Shown: one piece after another, positions 53,525-61,348 of the stretch
How positions within the stretch are numbered: the stretch's first letter is position 1
Layout of the letters: every line of letters starts with the position of its first letter
From: G965227875 sp965227875
GTDB lineage: Bacteria > Pseudomonadota > Alphaproteobacteria > Rhizobiales > JAJFHC01
Assembly (NCBI GenBank): GCA_965227875.1
Contig: OZ245783.1
Location: forward strand, 620,001 to 684,000
DNA length: 64,000 nt
Direction: 5' to 3'
Made by a program: the position numbers and the translations under genes
Notes under the pieces: model-generated
The model's input: only the letters and a program-made list of their open reading frames with translations
What the model was told of the DNA's origin: nothing
Databases searched by the model: none

Positions 53525-54997
53525 TCAAATGCGCATTGCTCCATCTCTGACACGGATCACGCCCATCATGCCTGCTGCTTGATGTTCAAGGATGTGGCAA
53601 TGGAACATCCAGTCACCCGGATTGTCTGCGACAAAGGCAATTTCAACCGTCTCGCGAGGGTCCATGAGAACGGTGTCCTGCCACTCACGGTGCGTGGTTG
53701 ACTTGCCATTACGACTGATCACGCGAAACGAATGGCCATGCAGGTGTATGGGGTGGTGCCAAGCCGTATCGTTCTGCATTTCCAGAACGTAGCTTCGCCC
53801 CTTATCGAGCGTTAGCAGCGGGTCCATTACATGCCCCGTGGCGGCTTTTCCATTGATAAACCACATGTTGCCCTGGCGCATCTGGTTCATCATCTCCGTC
53901 ATGTTCATCATGCCGCCGCCCCGTCGATTTCCCATCATCATTCCGCCCATCATGCCTCCGTTGAAACGGATTTCGTGACGTTCGGCCCCGCCCACATCGG
54001 GTTCCGGCATTGTGTTTGAAGCAAGTTCGACGGGGCTCTCTAGTTCGCGATCGCGAACTGGATCGGTGCGATAGACCAGGTCAAGCAGGCGGAAGTGAAG
54101 ACCACGATAAAATGTGTCTGTAACCGTAAATCGTTCCTCTGGTTTGCCCATCATGTCGATGACAAGGTCGGCTCGCATTGCCGGCCCCAGAACCACACGT
54201 CCATCGCTTGGACTGTGCGGCGAGACCGGCTGGCCATCGAGCGCGATGATTTGTGGATCGTGTCCGGCAAACTCCAACCCGAATATCCTGGCGTTGGCCG
54301 CATTGATGAGCCGAAGGCGAACACGCTCGCCGCGACGCACGGCAAAGTCTTCAATGACCCGACCATTCACCGAAACGGTGTTGCCGACCCGGCCGTTGTG
54401 GCTCATGTCATGCCGGTCGCCAAAATCATCGCTGATTTGGCCGTTACGACGCAGACGCCAATCATCAAGGACCCAAGTAACGTCTCGATCAACTGAGATT
54501 GGTTGTGTCTCTTCGACAATGAGCGGCCCGTAAAGTCCCCGGCCGACCTGCTCAAAACTTCGTTGGTGCGGGTGGTACCAGTACGTTCCGGCGTCGGGCA
54601 CATCGAACTCGTAACTGAAATCGCCGTTCACTGCGATTGGGGTTTGCGTTAGGTGCGGAACGCCGTCCATCGCGTTGGGTACGCGCAATCCGTGCCAATG
54701 AACCGTTGTTTCCTCGGCCAACCCGTTTTCTACGTGTATTCGGACACGTTCACCCTGGCGCACCCGGATCTCTGGTCCGGGAACTTGACCGTTGTAAGTC
54801 CAGACAGCGGTTCTTGGATACGGCATTGGGGCAATTCGGGCTTCACCCCGCGCGGCCCGAAGTGAAAATTTGCGCGCACTAGGCTGTTGGAATTCGCTCG
54901 CACCTGAGGTGAAGGCGGTTTGCCCAATGCAAATCACACTGGCGATGCTCCCTAGCAGGAACGATCGCCGTGACGTGGGTCTTGCTCTAAAATTCAC
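53525..54997 (-). CDS. CueO/CopA-like multicopper oxidase, Tat-exported
   Basis: 490 residues. A Tat signal 'TSRRSFLLGS' opens the protein. All copper-binding blocks are present: H100-W-H102 in domain 1, 'TYWYHPHQRSF', 'HPIHLHGHSF' and H466-C467-H468 with 'ILEHQAAGMMG' for type 1, 2 and 3 copper. A Met-rich loop at ~349-375 (clusters of GGMMGGMMM and MMNMTEMMNQM) is the CueO/PcoA-type cuprous-ion binding region. It oxidises Cu(I) in the periplasm. It was probably the last gene of a copper/metal operon now cut by a transposon (see 55566). The next gene upstream is a small Cys-rich secreted protein, 150 bp away. Confidence 0.92.
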   Translation of the reverse strand: MNFRARPTSRRSFLLGSIASVICIGQTAFTSGASEFQQPSARKFSLRAARGEARIAPMPYPRTAVWTYNGQVPGPEIRVRQGERVRIHVENGLAEETTVHWHGLRVPNAMDGVPHLTQTPIAVNGDFSYEFDVPDAGTYWYHPHQRSFEQVGRGLYGPLIVEETQPISVDRDVTWVLDDWRLRRNGQISDDFGDRHDMSHNGRVGNTVSVNGRVIEDFAVRRGERVRLRLINAANARIFGLEFAGHDPQIIALDGQPVSPHSPSDGRVVLGPAMRADLVIDMMGKPEERFTVTDTFYRGLHFRLLDLVYRTDPVRDRELESPVELASNTMPEPDVGGAERHEIRFNGGMMGGMMMGNRRGGGMMNMTEMMNQMRQGNMWFINGKAATGHVMDPLLTLDKGRSYVLEMQNDTAWHHPIHLHGHSFRVISRNGKSTTHREWQDTVLMDPRETVEIAFVADNPGDWMFHCHILEHQAAGMMGVIRVRDGAMRI

Positions 54998-55146
54998 AAT
55001 CTTGCTCCGTGCTGACTTTGGATCGCATGACGGATGGAATGATCAGCTGAACCTGAAATGCGGCGTGAGCGCTGCAGCGCTACAAGATGCGTCGCAGTTC
55101 GTAATGACAATCAAGCAAGCCGCGCTTGCGGCTCCGTGTTGTCAAG

Positions 55147-55482
55147 TCAGAGCAAGAAATTGGGAGGCTGGAGGTCGGGTGAAACTTGTCGCCCGTCTAC
55201 ATGGAGATGGAGCAACAACCAAGTTTCCCTTTGAGGCCGTACTCGTTCCAACGAACTTAGCATGGGTGCCATACCAAAGACTTGCACAACACAAGGCGTT
55301 GAGCAGCCCCCCTGCATATCATCGCCAGCAGGGCAACCCTCGCATCCTTCAGGAGTTACGTCACCTGGTAGAGCCATCGACATCTCGACGTCCATCGATG
55401 CCGCCTGCGCTGACTGAATTATCGTGCCTGCCAAAAACGTGGCAAGCAGAGCAATAAGCACCAATTGAACACGACGTCTCAT
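55147..55482 (-). CDS. Small secreted Cys-rich protein of the copper operon
   Basis: 111 residues from ATG 55482. A signal peptide (hydrophobic stretch ~7-24, 'SAQAAS' cleavage area) is followed by a compact Cys cluster 'EGCEGCPAGDDMQGGCSTPC' with a CxxC-x8-C-x3-C arrangement and Met/Asp residues, plausibly a metal-binding site. The C-terminal half is ordinary. Proteins of this kind are often found next to multicopper oxidases. The ribosome site is weak (AAGAAA). The gene start lies 83 bp from the left end of the transposon, so its native promoter or upstream partner has been displaced. Confidence 0.6.
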   Translation of the reverse strand: MRRRVQLVLIALLATFLAGTIIQSAQAASMDVEMSMALPGDVTPEGCEGCPAGDDMQGGCSTPCVVQVFGMAPMLSSLERVRPQRETWLLLHLHVDGRQVSPDLQPPNFLL

Positions 55483-55557
55483 AATTTTTCTTATATCAAA
55501 CTGCTCATCTCCCTGTCGACCGCCAGATCGCCACACTATCGAAAACATGAAAGTGCC

Positions 55558-55565
55558 AATCTTTA
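55558..55565. repeat. Left copy of 8-bp target-site duplication
   Basis: The octamer aatcttta directly abuts the left inverted repeat and is repeated exactly at 58485-58492 beyond the right inverted repeat. Eight bp is the typical duplication length of IS1595-family elements, so this is a precise record of the insertion event. Confidence 0.95.
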
Positions 55566-55646
55566 GGGGCCTATATACGTGTGTGACCCATTGACAAAGG
55601 TCACATAAGTACCTAAATTGAGGGTGTAGCCAACAGGAGCGCACCC

Positions 55647-56555
55647 ATGATCCAGCAGTTCGACAGCCTCATCGAGATGATGGAAGTCTTCTCCGACGAA
55701 CAGGTCTGCATCGACCATCTCCGCGCGATCCGCTGGAAAGATGGCGCGTTCTGCCCGCACTGTGGTTCGACCAAGGTCTATCACTTCAAAGACAACCGCA
55801 ATCACAAGTGCGGCGATTGCCGGAAACGGTTCTCAATCCGCGTCGGCACGATTTTCGAAGACAGCAAGTTGCCGCTTCGCAAATGGTTCATGGCGATCTG
55901 GCTTATCACCAGTCACAAGAAAGGCATCGCCAGCACGACGCTCGCCAAGGATCTGAAAGTCACGCAAAAGACGGCTTGGTTCATCCTTCACCGCCTCCGC
56001 CATGCAGCCCGTACCCGTTCGTTCAACCGTCCTTTGCAGGGTGACGTTGAAGTGGACGAGACGTTCCACGGCGGCAAAGAAAAAAACAAACATGCTGACA
56101 AGCGCCAGAATGCCGGACGTGGCCCCGTCGGCAAAACCGTAGTCTGGGGCGCACTGGAACGTGGTGGCGACCTTCGCGCCAAGAAAATCGACAGCCTCAA
56201 GTCCGTGAAGGCGGAAGTGCTAGCAAACGTCGCCCCGGGCTCAAATGTCATGACTGACGAGTTCGCCGGTTACAAGGGCCTGCAAGGCACCTACAATCAC
56301 CACACGACGAACCACAGCGCCGGTGAGTACGTGAAGCACTTCTATAACCATACAAACAGCATCGAAGGCGCATGGTCACTCATCAAGCGCCAGATTTACG
56401 GCATTCACCATTGGGTGTCCGAAAAGCATCTCGACCGCTATCTGGCGGAAATGACGTGGCGGTTCAATCGCCGTGAACTGGACGAAGGCCCGCGCGTCAA
56501 TGCGCTTCTCGCCAAGTCCGATGGACGGCTCACTTACAAGGCACTGATCGCATGA
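55647..56555 (+). CDS. IS1595-family transposase (ISXO2-like domain)
   Basis: 302 residues from ATG 55647, with AGGAG 8 nt upstream. The N-terminal zinc finger has C36, C39, C55 and C58 (CPHC ... CGDC). The ISXO2-like DDE/N-type catalytic domain follows: 'GDVEVDETFHGGKEKNKH' (first Asp), 'VMTDEFAGYKGL' (second Asp), 'HTTNHSAGEYVKHFYNHTNS' and 'IEGAWSLIKRQIYGIHHWVS' (terminal Glu/Asn region). The frame is intact and full length, so it is predicted active. The stop overlaps the next start by 4 bp (ATGA), linking transposase and P63C protein translation. Confidence 0.93.
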   Translation: MIQQFDSLIEMMEVFSDEQVCIDHLRAIRWKDGAFCPHCGSTKVYHFKDNRNHKCGDCRKRFSIRVGTIFEDSKLPLRKWFMAIWLITSHKKGIASTTLAKDLKVTQKTAWFILHRLRHAARTRSFNRPLQGDVEVDETFHGGKEKNKHADKRQNAGRGPVGKTVVWGALERGGDLRAKKIDSLKSVKAEVLANVAPGSNVMTDEFAGYKGLQGTYNHHTTNHSAGEYVKHFYNHTNSIEGAWSLIKRQIYGIHHWVSEKHLDRYLAEMTWRFNRRELDEGPRVNALLAKSDGRLTYKALIA

Positions 56556-57574
56556 CAGACGACAAAAAACGGAATCCGCCCTTGTCTCTCGATATGGACT
56601 TCAGCGAGGCACTGACGCGGTTTGCTGGGACAGACCCGAAAGAAGCTGCCGCACAAGAAGCCGCGTCCAAAGGTATTCCGTTAGCGCTGTATAGCGGGAA
56701 ACTCCCGATTGGCGATATTGAGTTAGACTGTGCAGTTCTCGAAGACGGCACACGGGTTCTCTCCGAACGCGCCGTGCACCGGGCGTTCGGTAGTAAACGT
56801 GGCGGTTCTCACTGGCGCCGAATGAAAGAAAAACCCGATGGCGCCAACTTGCCGTCTTTTCTGTCTGCCAACAACCTTTCTGACTTTATAAACAATGATT
56901 TAACGGTGGCGCTGACATCCCCGATTCAGTACACCCCGTCATCAGGTGGCGCCACAGCAAATGGACTACGCGCCGAACTCCTACCCGAAATATGTGGCGT
57001 CTACCTTGCTGCAAGACGGGCCAAGAAGCTCCATCCGTCGCAAGAGCATATGGCGGAACAAGCCGAAGTACTGATGCAGGCGTTCGCCAAGGTCGGTATC
57101 GTCGCGCTTGTTGATGAGGCAACTGGCTACCAACGCGATAGGGCGCACGATGCCCTGCGGTTGCTGCTCTCCAAGTACATTGCCGAAGGGCTTCAGAAGT
57201 GGCTCAAAACGTTCCCCGACGCGTTCTTTGCGGAACTTGATAGACTCTATGACAATGCGCCCACAACACCCCGAAACCGGCCCCAGTACTACGGCAGATT
57301 CATCAACAAGTACGTCTATGAGCCGCTAGAAAACGGCTACGTCAAAGCGGAGTTGGACAAACTCAACATCACGGACGAAGGCAAGCGTCGGGCACGCTTC
57401 CATCAATGGCTCAGCGAAGACGGTCGGAATATGCTCATCCACCAGATCGGTCGTGTTCAAGGGTTGATGGAAATGTGCACTGATATCGAGAACTTTAGGG
57501 CGCTCGCGAAACGGCAAAAGACCATCTCCATCGCGCCCTACCTGTTTGATGAAATGAACCGATTGGTGGAATAA
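56552..57574 (+). CDS. P63C-domain passenger protein
   Basis: 340 residues, translationally coupled to the transposase. An N-terminal beta-rich part 'LDCAVLEDGTRVLSERAVHRAFG' and a C-terminal region 'FPDAFFAELDRLYDNAPTTP', 'YGRFINKYVYEPLENGYVKAELDKLN', and a final 'RFHQWLSEDGRNMLIHQIGRVQGLMEMC' fit the P63C domain pattern. The domain occurs in phage and mobile-element proteins and its biochemical role is unknown. The gene lies inside an IS1595-family transposon and probably moves with it. A DNA-binding or regulatory function is a guess. Confidence 0.75.
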   Translation: MTDDKKRNPPLSLDMDFSEALTRFAGTDPKEAAAQEAASKGIPLALYSGKLPIGDIELDCAVLEDGTRVLSERAVHRAFGSKRGGSHWRRMKEKPDGANLPSFLSANNLSDFINNDLTVALTSPIQYTPSSGGATANGLRAELLPEICGVYLAARRAKKLHPSQEHMAEQAEVLMQAFAKVGIVALVDEATGYQRDRAHDALRLLLSKYIAEGLQKWLKTFPDAFFAELDRLYDNAPTTPRNRPQYYGRFINKYVYEPLENGYVKAELDKLNITDEGKRRARFHQWLSEDGRNMLIHQIGRVQGLMEMCTDIENFRALAKRQKTISIAPYLFDEMNRLVE

Positions 57575-57581
57575 ACCCTTG

Positions 57582-58067
57582 TTAGGGGTATGGCTCACCA
57601 AGGCGTATTGCCAGAGCATGTTCTGAGACGAGCAACCTCTTGGCCATTTCACGGCGGTCCAAACCTTCCGCTCGCAGCCGGTCTATCAAACTGAGGGGCA
57701 TCAGAAGCCCGGCAGCAAACTTGTTTGCTTCAGTTTCCTCAATGGGGCCAATTTTCTTATTGTGATAGCGTCCCGTGTCCGTGCTGCGGTATGCCTTATC
57801 GTCGTCTATACCGTCACCGACCAATTCCCGGTGATAGATAAAATGTCCGAGTTCATGCGCAATCGTGAACCGTTGGCGGGTCTGCGAGTCGGTCGAATTG
57901 ACATTGATTTCGTATTTGCCATCGCTCGATTTGATCAATTCACCGGATATGTCAGGGTCCAGGGGGATGTAGTTCACCCGAACTCCCAGCCCCCAGGCCA
58001 GACTTTCCACGTCCACGGGCGCAAACCGTTGCACACGGTGCAGCGCATCAATCAGGTTCGTCATCAT
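57582..58067 (-). CDS. ImmA/IrrE-family metallopeptidase
   Basis: About 161 residues from ATG 58067 (GGGAG ~9 nt upstream; the frame is open to 58094 and an ATG three bases later is equivalent). The zinc motif HELGH is at 71-75 and the third ligand is in 'EETEANKFAAGLLMP'. ImmA cleaves the ImmR repressor to trigger a mobile element, and IrrE/PprI cleaves DdrO in the damage response. Here it faces the P63C gene head to tail across 7 bp and its start overlaps the upstream small membrane gene by ~20 bp. Its target repressor, if any, is not encoded in this transposon. Confidence 0.85.
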   Translation of the reverse strand: MMTNLIDALHRVQRFAPVDVESLAWGLGVRVNYIPLDPDISGELIKSSDGKYEINVNSTDSQTRQRFTIAHELGHFIYHRELVGDGIDDDKAYRSTDTGRYHNKKIGPIEETEANKFAAGLLMPLSLIDRLRAEGLDRREMAKRLLVSEHALAIRLGEPYP

Positions 58068-58401
58068 CCGCGTTGTCTCCCTGAGCCTGCGCAATCATAT
58101 TTGCTATATCGTCGTCAACGGCATTTTTGGCAAGTTCGCCGTATTCCTTTAGCAGCGTTGGGAGCAATTCCTCCATCTTGGAAATGGCGGCGGCCTCAGC
58201 CTTCGTTTTAATGTCTTCAAGCGCCAGATTTATTTCGTCACGTGCAACGCTTGCTGCCCGCTGACGAAGGAAATAGACCAATGGAAAGGCGCCAATGCCC
58301 AATACGAGGGCCAACACGGCCAAAACAGCAGAAAGAAAATCAAGTCTGCCAGTCTGAGCCGCGAACTCGACAGCCGACTGGTACATCGTTTCCGTTCCCA
58401 T
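58048..58401 (-). CDS. Small single-pass membrane protein with coiled-coil tail
   Basis: 117 residues from ATG 58401 (GTG 58413 and ATG 58386 are alternatives). One hydrophobic span at ~21-44 is followed by a charged helical tail with 'LALEDIKTKAEAAAISKMEE' and 'LLKEYGELAKNAVDDDIANM'. It has no family I recognise. It overlaps the ImmA/IrrE start and is presumably co-expressed with it, so a membrane sensor or anchor partner of the protease is possible (inference). Confidence 0.55.
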   Translation of the reverse strand: MGTETMYQSAVEFAAQTGRLDFLSAVLAVLALVLGIGAFPLVYFLRQRAASVARDEINLALEDIKTKAEAAAISKMEELLPTLLKEYGELAKNAVDDDIANMIAQAQGDNADDDEPD

Positions 58402-58459
58402 TCGCGCCCCCACCAGAAAAAGAACGGAACTCTATATCGGATTTTGCTGTCCACCAAGT

Positions 58460-58484
58460 TGGGTCACACACGTATATAGGCCCC
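58460..58484 (-). repeat. Right 25-bp inverted repeat of the IS1595 transposon
   Basis: Reverse complement of 55566-55590 without a mismatch. Together with the flanking duplication this fixes the element's boundaries to the base. Confidence 0.95.
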
Positions 58485-58492
58485 AATCTTTA
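58485..58492. repeat. Right copy of 8-bp target-site duplication
   Basis: Exact repeat of aatcttta at 55558-55565, on the outer side of the right inverted repeat. Confidence 0.95.
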
Positions 58493-58566
58493 AGTGTGGC
58501 GAGACCTGCAACACCAACACCGACAATGCAGAGTAGAACATCAAGCGCGGTTTTGTGCGACAGCAT
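58493..58566 (-). pseudogene. Short ORF cut by the transposon insertion
   Basis: On the minus strand an ATG (58566-58564) inside the end of the MFS gene opens a frame MLSHKTALDVLLCIVGVGVA that is broken by the transposon. If the 2919-bp insert and one duplication copy are removed, it runs on as KDWHFHVFDSVAIWRSTGR to a stop, giving a 44-residue peptide with a hydrophobic first half. It overlaps the MFS stop, as coupled genes do. It has no homologue I recognise, and it may be chance. Confidence 0.4.
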
Positions 58567-59788
58567 CAATTCGAAGCATCAAACAAGATTGAAGAGCAGC
58601 AGCAATCATTGAAAGCGCGAATACGGTGGCGAGCCCGAGTGCTCCTGCAATAAGGCCGGCCAGAAGCGGCAGTAGAAATGCAGGGGCAGTGATCGCGTTA
58701 AAGTAGCCACTATAAGCAGGGCGCATATTTTCTGGCGAGATTTCCATCAAGAATCCAATGACCGCGATTGTAAGTCCATTCGCAAGGGCGCCATGGAGGA
58801 AAAACAGCGCAACAAACATATAGAGCAAGTGGGCCACATCCACATTGCCGAGGGAGCCAAACAGCAACATCGCTGCAGGAGGCAAAATCCTACCAGCTGC
58901 GACAGTCTTTAGAAGGCTTGCTTTGCCTAGCCGGTCTCCCCACCAGCCCCACAACACGTTCGAACAAAGTGCGCCTGCAGTCTGCGCACCCAGCAACAGC
59001 GCGACGTTTTCAAAGTTAAACCCAAGATCCGCAGCGTGAACGACATAGAAAGGCATCGCCATAAGAACCGCCCCGCCACACCACTGCGCAAAGACGAATC
59101 TCCGAAATCTGCCGTCTGTGCGCAGCACCTTCCTGCCAACTCTGAGGTACTGAAAGAAAGTTGGCTTGCGTGTTTGCTCGCCCTCTTTGGTTGGCTCCCC
59201 CATTGAAGTGAAAATGGCGGAGGAAGCGAACATCAATACGGATGCGATGCCAACGATTGCGGCATAGGACGTCGGAAACGAAATGGTCTCAACAAGCTGA
59301 TCTGCGATGGCGACAATTCCAAGAGCGACTACACCGCCGCCAAAAAACCGCGTCGCCAGCAGGCGGCTGCGAAGTTCAGACGGCACCGATCGCGCGACAA
59401 TGTCATTGTAGGGAACGGCCACGATACCGCTAACAAACGAATAAGCAGTCCACAGCACCATCACGCTGAGGGACAGTGCTGCGTGCGACCACTCGGCACC
59501 TAGGACAAGCAGACTGGCCATCAACGCCATGCACGTTGCTCGCCCAAACGCACCAAGTACGTAGAAGCGCATGCTGGAGCCGGTGCGTTGCGCAAGGAAC
59601 CCAACAATGAGCTGCGGAAACAACCAGCCGAAGCGTAAGATCGCGGTTACGGCCCCCACCAAGACCGTGCTCCCTGAGAGCTGAAATACTAGAGCGGACA
59701 TAATGGTCGCGGAGTCAATTGCAGCTGACCCAGCTTGAAAGGTGATACCCGCCGTGGCGACTTTAGTGAAGCGGCGTCTGGTGCTCAT
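58541..59788 (-). CDS. MFS transporter, 12-TM
   Basis: 415 residues from ATG 59788; the longer frame to 59875 is inside the upstream gene. About 12 hydrophobic spans, with MFS features such as 'GFLAQRTGSSMRFYVLGAFG' (loop 2-3) and 'WGWWGDRLGKASLLKTVA' (loop 8-9, the second copy of motif A). The start overlaps the CcdA-like stop by ATGA, so the two are coupled. With the multicopper oxidase, Cys-rich protein and CcdA-like protein it appears to be part of a metal-handling operon; substrate unknown. Confidence 0.8.
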   Translation of the reverse strand: MSTRRRFTKVATAGITFQAGSAAIDSATIMSALVFQLSGSTVLVGAVTAILRFGWLFPQLIVGFLAQRTGSSMRFYVLGAFGRATCMALMASLLVLGAEWSHAALSLSVMVLWTAYSFVSGIVAVPYNDIVARSVPSELRSRLLATRFFGGGVVALGIVAIADQLVETISFPTSYAAIVGIASVLMFASSAIFTSMGEPTKEGEQTRKPTFFQYLRVGRKVLRTDGRFRRFVFAQWCGGAVLMAMPFYVVHAADLGFNFENVALLLGAQTAGALCSNVLWGWWGDRLGKASLLKTVAAGRILPPAAMLLFGSLGNVDVAHLLYMFVALFFLHGALANGLTIAVIGFLMEISPENMRPAYSGYFNAITAPAFLLPLLAGLIAGALGLATVFALSMIAAALQSCLMLRIDAVAQNRA

Positions 59789-60456
59789 CTCCCGGCCCAA
59801 CTCGCTGGATCGACATAGAGGCCAAACCAGATCGACCAAACGCCCAAGAGGACAAAAACGACGCCCAATATCCACGGCGCCCGCCTCATTCTTTCTCGCA
59901 GCCTCTCCAACCAGCCGACCAGTCTGGGATAGATGGCGAACACCACGAGCGGAGCCGACAGGAATAAGCCGAACAGAAACATCATCGAAAATCCGGCTGT
60001 AACGGTTCCCGAACTTGCCGCCAAACCAAGAAGCCCAAACAGGATCGGAGCTGCACAGGCTGGAATGTTCAATCCAAATGCCAGCCCAAGAAAAATTGGA
60101 TGATCCATGCGCTTCCAGTTGACTGGCGCGAGGTTGATCCTTGTTCGAAGATGGCTTGCTCCGCCAGCCAGAGCGATCAGACCGAGAGCCAGATAAACGA
60201 AACCGAAAATCAGCCAGAACCCAGTTTGAAACTCAATGAGTGAACGCCCGAGATGGGCGATAAGCGCACCGAACATGCCGGTCACAACGGACCGAGAAAC
60301 GAGAAAGACCAAAACCGCTTTAAACTTCTCTGCTGTTGAACGTTTGAACTGCGTCTCCAGGAACAGCAGATGCGCACCGATGGAGCAGGGTTCGACAAAC
60401 CCTAACAAGCCGAGACCAATCGGAAGAACGATGAGAGTATAAAAACTGATTTCCAT
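59785..60456 (-). CDS. CcdA/DsbD-like thiol-disulfide transmembrane protein
   Basis: 223 residues from ATG 60456 (the frame is open to 60507), with GGGG upstream. Six hydrophobic helices carry the paired redox Cys motifs 'GFVEPCSIGAHLL' (C24) and 'FGLNIPACAAPILFGLLG', the CcdA/DsbD pattern of one Cys in helix 1 and one in helix 4. It moves reducing power from cytoplasmic thioredoxin to periplasmic thiols. In a copper operon it would keep a Cys-containing metal protein reduced, and the Cys-rich protein at 55147 is the natural candidate. It is the first gene after the MerR-type operator at 60846. Confidence 0.8.
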   Translation of the reverse strand: MEISFYTLIVLPIGLGLLGFVEPCSIGAHLLFLETQFKRSTAEKFKAVLVFLVSRSVVTGMFGALIAHLGRSLIEFQTGFWLIFGFVYLALGLIALAGGASHLRTRINLAPVNWKRMDHPIFLGLAFGLNIPACAAPILFGLLGLAASSGTVTAGFSMMFLFGLFLSAPLVVFAIYPRLVGWLERLRERMRRAPWILGVVFVLLGVWSIWFGLYVDPASWAGR

Positions 60457-60696
60457 CCGCCCCACTTTCGGTAGCAAGGATAATTCGTCCAGCGACTGGA
60501 GAGTCAAACAAACTCCAAAAAGCCCGTCTATTGGCGGACCGATCCGCCGGGGGCGCAGGCACCATCAAGAGTTCCGCGGTTGGTACTTTTTTCCTTACCG
60601 ACACTTGCATGCAAATGCCACAAGTTGAATGTGACGTGCTCCCCTTAAATGTTCCCGCATTCGTATTAGCCTGTTCCTTGACGCAGGATGCAGGCA

Positions 60697-60783
60697 ATGA
60701 AGAGAGCACGGTTCTCCCAGGAACAGATCATTGCCATTCTGAAGGAGCATCAGGCGGGCACGTCGCCGTGCGAGCTTTGCCGC
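60697..60783 (+). mobile_element. IS3-family OrfA N-terminal fragment
   Basis: 'MKRARFSQEQIIAILKEHQA' followed by 'GTSPCELCRD' is the N-terminal helix-turn-helix start of an IS3/IS407-type OrfA transposase. Only ~30 codons remain. The fragment runs in frame into the MerR gene, giving a spuriously long frame (60688-61320). It lies between the MerR operator (60846) and the CcdA-like gene start (60456), i.e. in the leader of the metal operon. Confidence 0.7.
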
Positions 60784-60835
60784 GACCGCAGCCAGCCACA
60801 CAATAAACTCCTCACCTTGCAATCTTACGGCGGCC

Positions 60836-60867
60836 AATATACGATCTATAGCAACTATAGAAGTCAC
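60836..60867 (-). promoter_or_regulatory. MerR-type promoter/operator facing the metal operon
   Basis: CTATAG-CAA-CTATAG at 60846-60860. Read on the minus strand it sits inside a 20-bp spacer between GTGACT (60867-60862) and TATATT (60841-60836). Long 19-20-bp spacers with a central dyad are diagnostic of MerR-family controlled promoters, and the half-site resembles those of CadR/PbrR-type regulators. It points toward the CcdA-like gene, with the MerR gene starting 26 bp away on the other strand. Confidence 0.75.
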
Positions 60868-60885
60868 CGCAGAATTGTTTACAAA

Positions 60886-61320
60886 ATGGAATATTCGATT
60901 GGTCAACTGGCGCAGAAGACCGGTTGCAGGGTCGTCACTATCCGATACTTCGAAAAAATCGGCATGCTGCCTTCGCCTCCCCGGTCCGCGGGCAACAGAC
61001 GGCTTTACGGCCCAGAGCATATGGCGAGACTGGGATTTATCCAGCACTGCCGGGAGTTAGGTTTTTCGCAAAAAGACATACGCGAATTCTTGGATCTGAC
61101 TGACAATCCGGATCATTCGTGCGAGGCGGTCACCGGAATTGCAAGTGCGCATTTAGATGAGATAAACCGACGCATCACGCAACTACTGGCTCTCAAATCC
61201 GAGCTTGAGCGGATGATAACGTCCTGCGCCGGTGGACGCGTTGCCCAATGCCATATCATTGAGACCCTGGCAGATTACTCACACGGCAATTGCATCAACA
61301 CGAGCCATGAAATCAAGTGA
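60886..61320 (+). CDS. MerR-family heavy-metal regulator, CadR/PbrR-type
   Basis: 144 residues from ATG 60886; the frame extends to 60688 only because an IS3 fragment is in frame. N-terminal MerR winged helix: 'YSIGQLAQKTGCRVVTIRYF', 'GMLPSPPRSAGNRRLYGPEH'. The C-terminal metal-site residues C79, C114, C122 and C136 fit the Cd/Pb/Zn-type pattern (C-x~34-C-x7-C), and 'GGRVAQCHIIETLAD' is the motif found after helix 5 in that group rather than the CueR-type CxC-x-P loop. It should bend the long-spacer promoter at 60836-60867 on metal binding. Confidence 0.88.
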   Translation: MEYSIGQLAQKTGCRVVTIRYFEKIGMLPSPPRSAGNRRLYGPEHMARLGFIQHCRELGFSQKDIREFLDLTDNPDHSCEAVTGIASAHLDEINRRITQLLALKSELERMITSCAGGRVAQCHIIETLADYSHGNCINTSHEIK

Positions 61321-61348
61321 GCGGTTTGCAGGCGAGTCCAGTCACCTG

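Larger units (their letters stand above)
55566..58484 (+). mobile_element. IS1595-family transposon with passenger genes (2919 bp)
   Basis: Bounded by 25-bp perfect inverted repeats (55566-55590 and 58460-58484, starting GGGGCCTATATACG) and flanked by the 8-bp duplication aatcttta. It carries the transposase (55647-56555) and three passengers: a P63C-domain protein overlapping the transposase stop, and on the other strand an ImmA/IrrE-type protein and a small membrane protein. The perfect ends and duplication point to a recent insertion. IS1595 members with accessory genes are known; this passenger set is not one I recognise. Confidence 0.92.

Noticed and set aside
60688..60885. N-terminal extension of the MerR regulator
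   Set aside because: The extra 66 codons are an IS3 OrfA fragment plus leader; MerR homologues start at MEYSIGQ.
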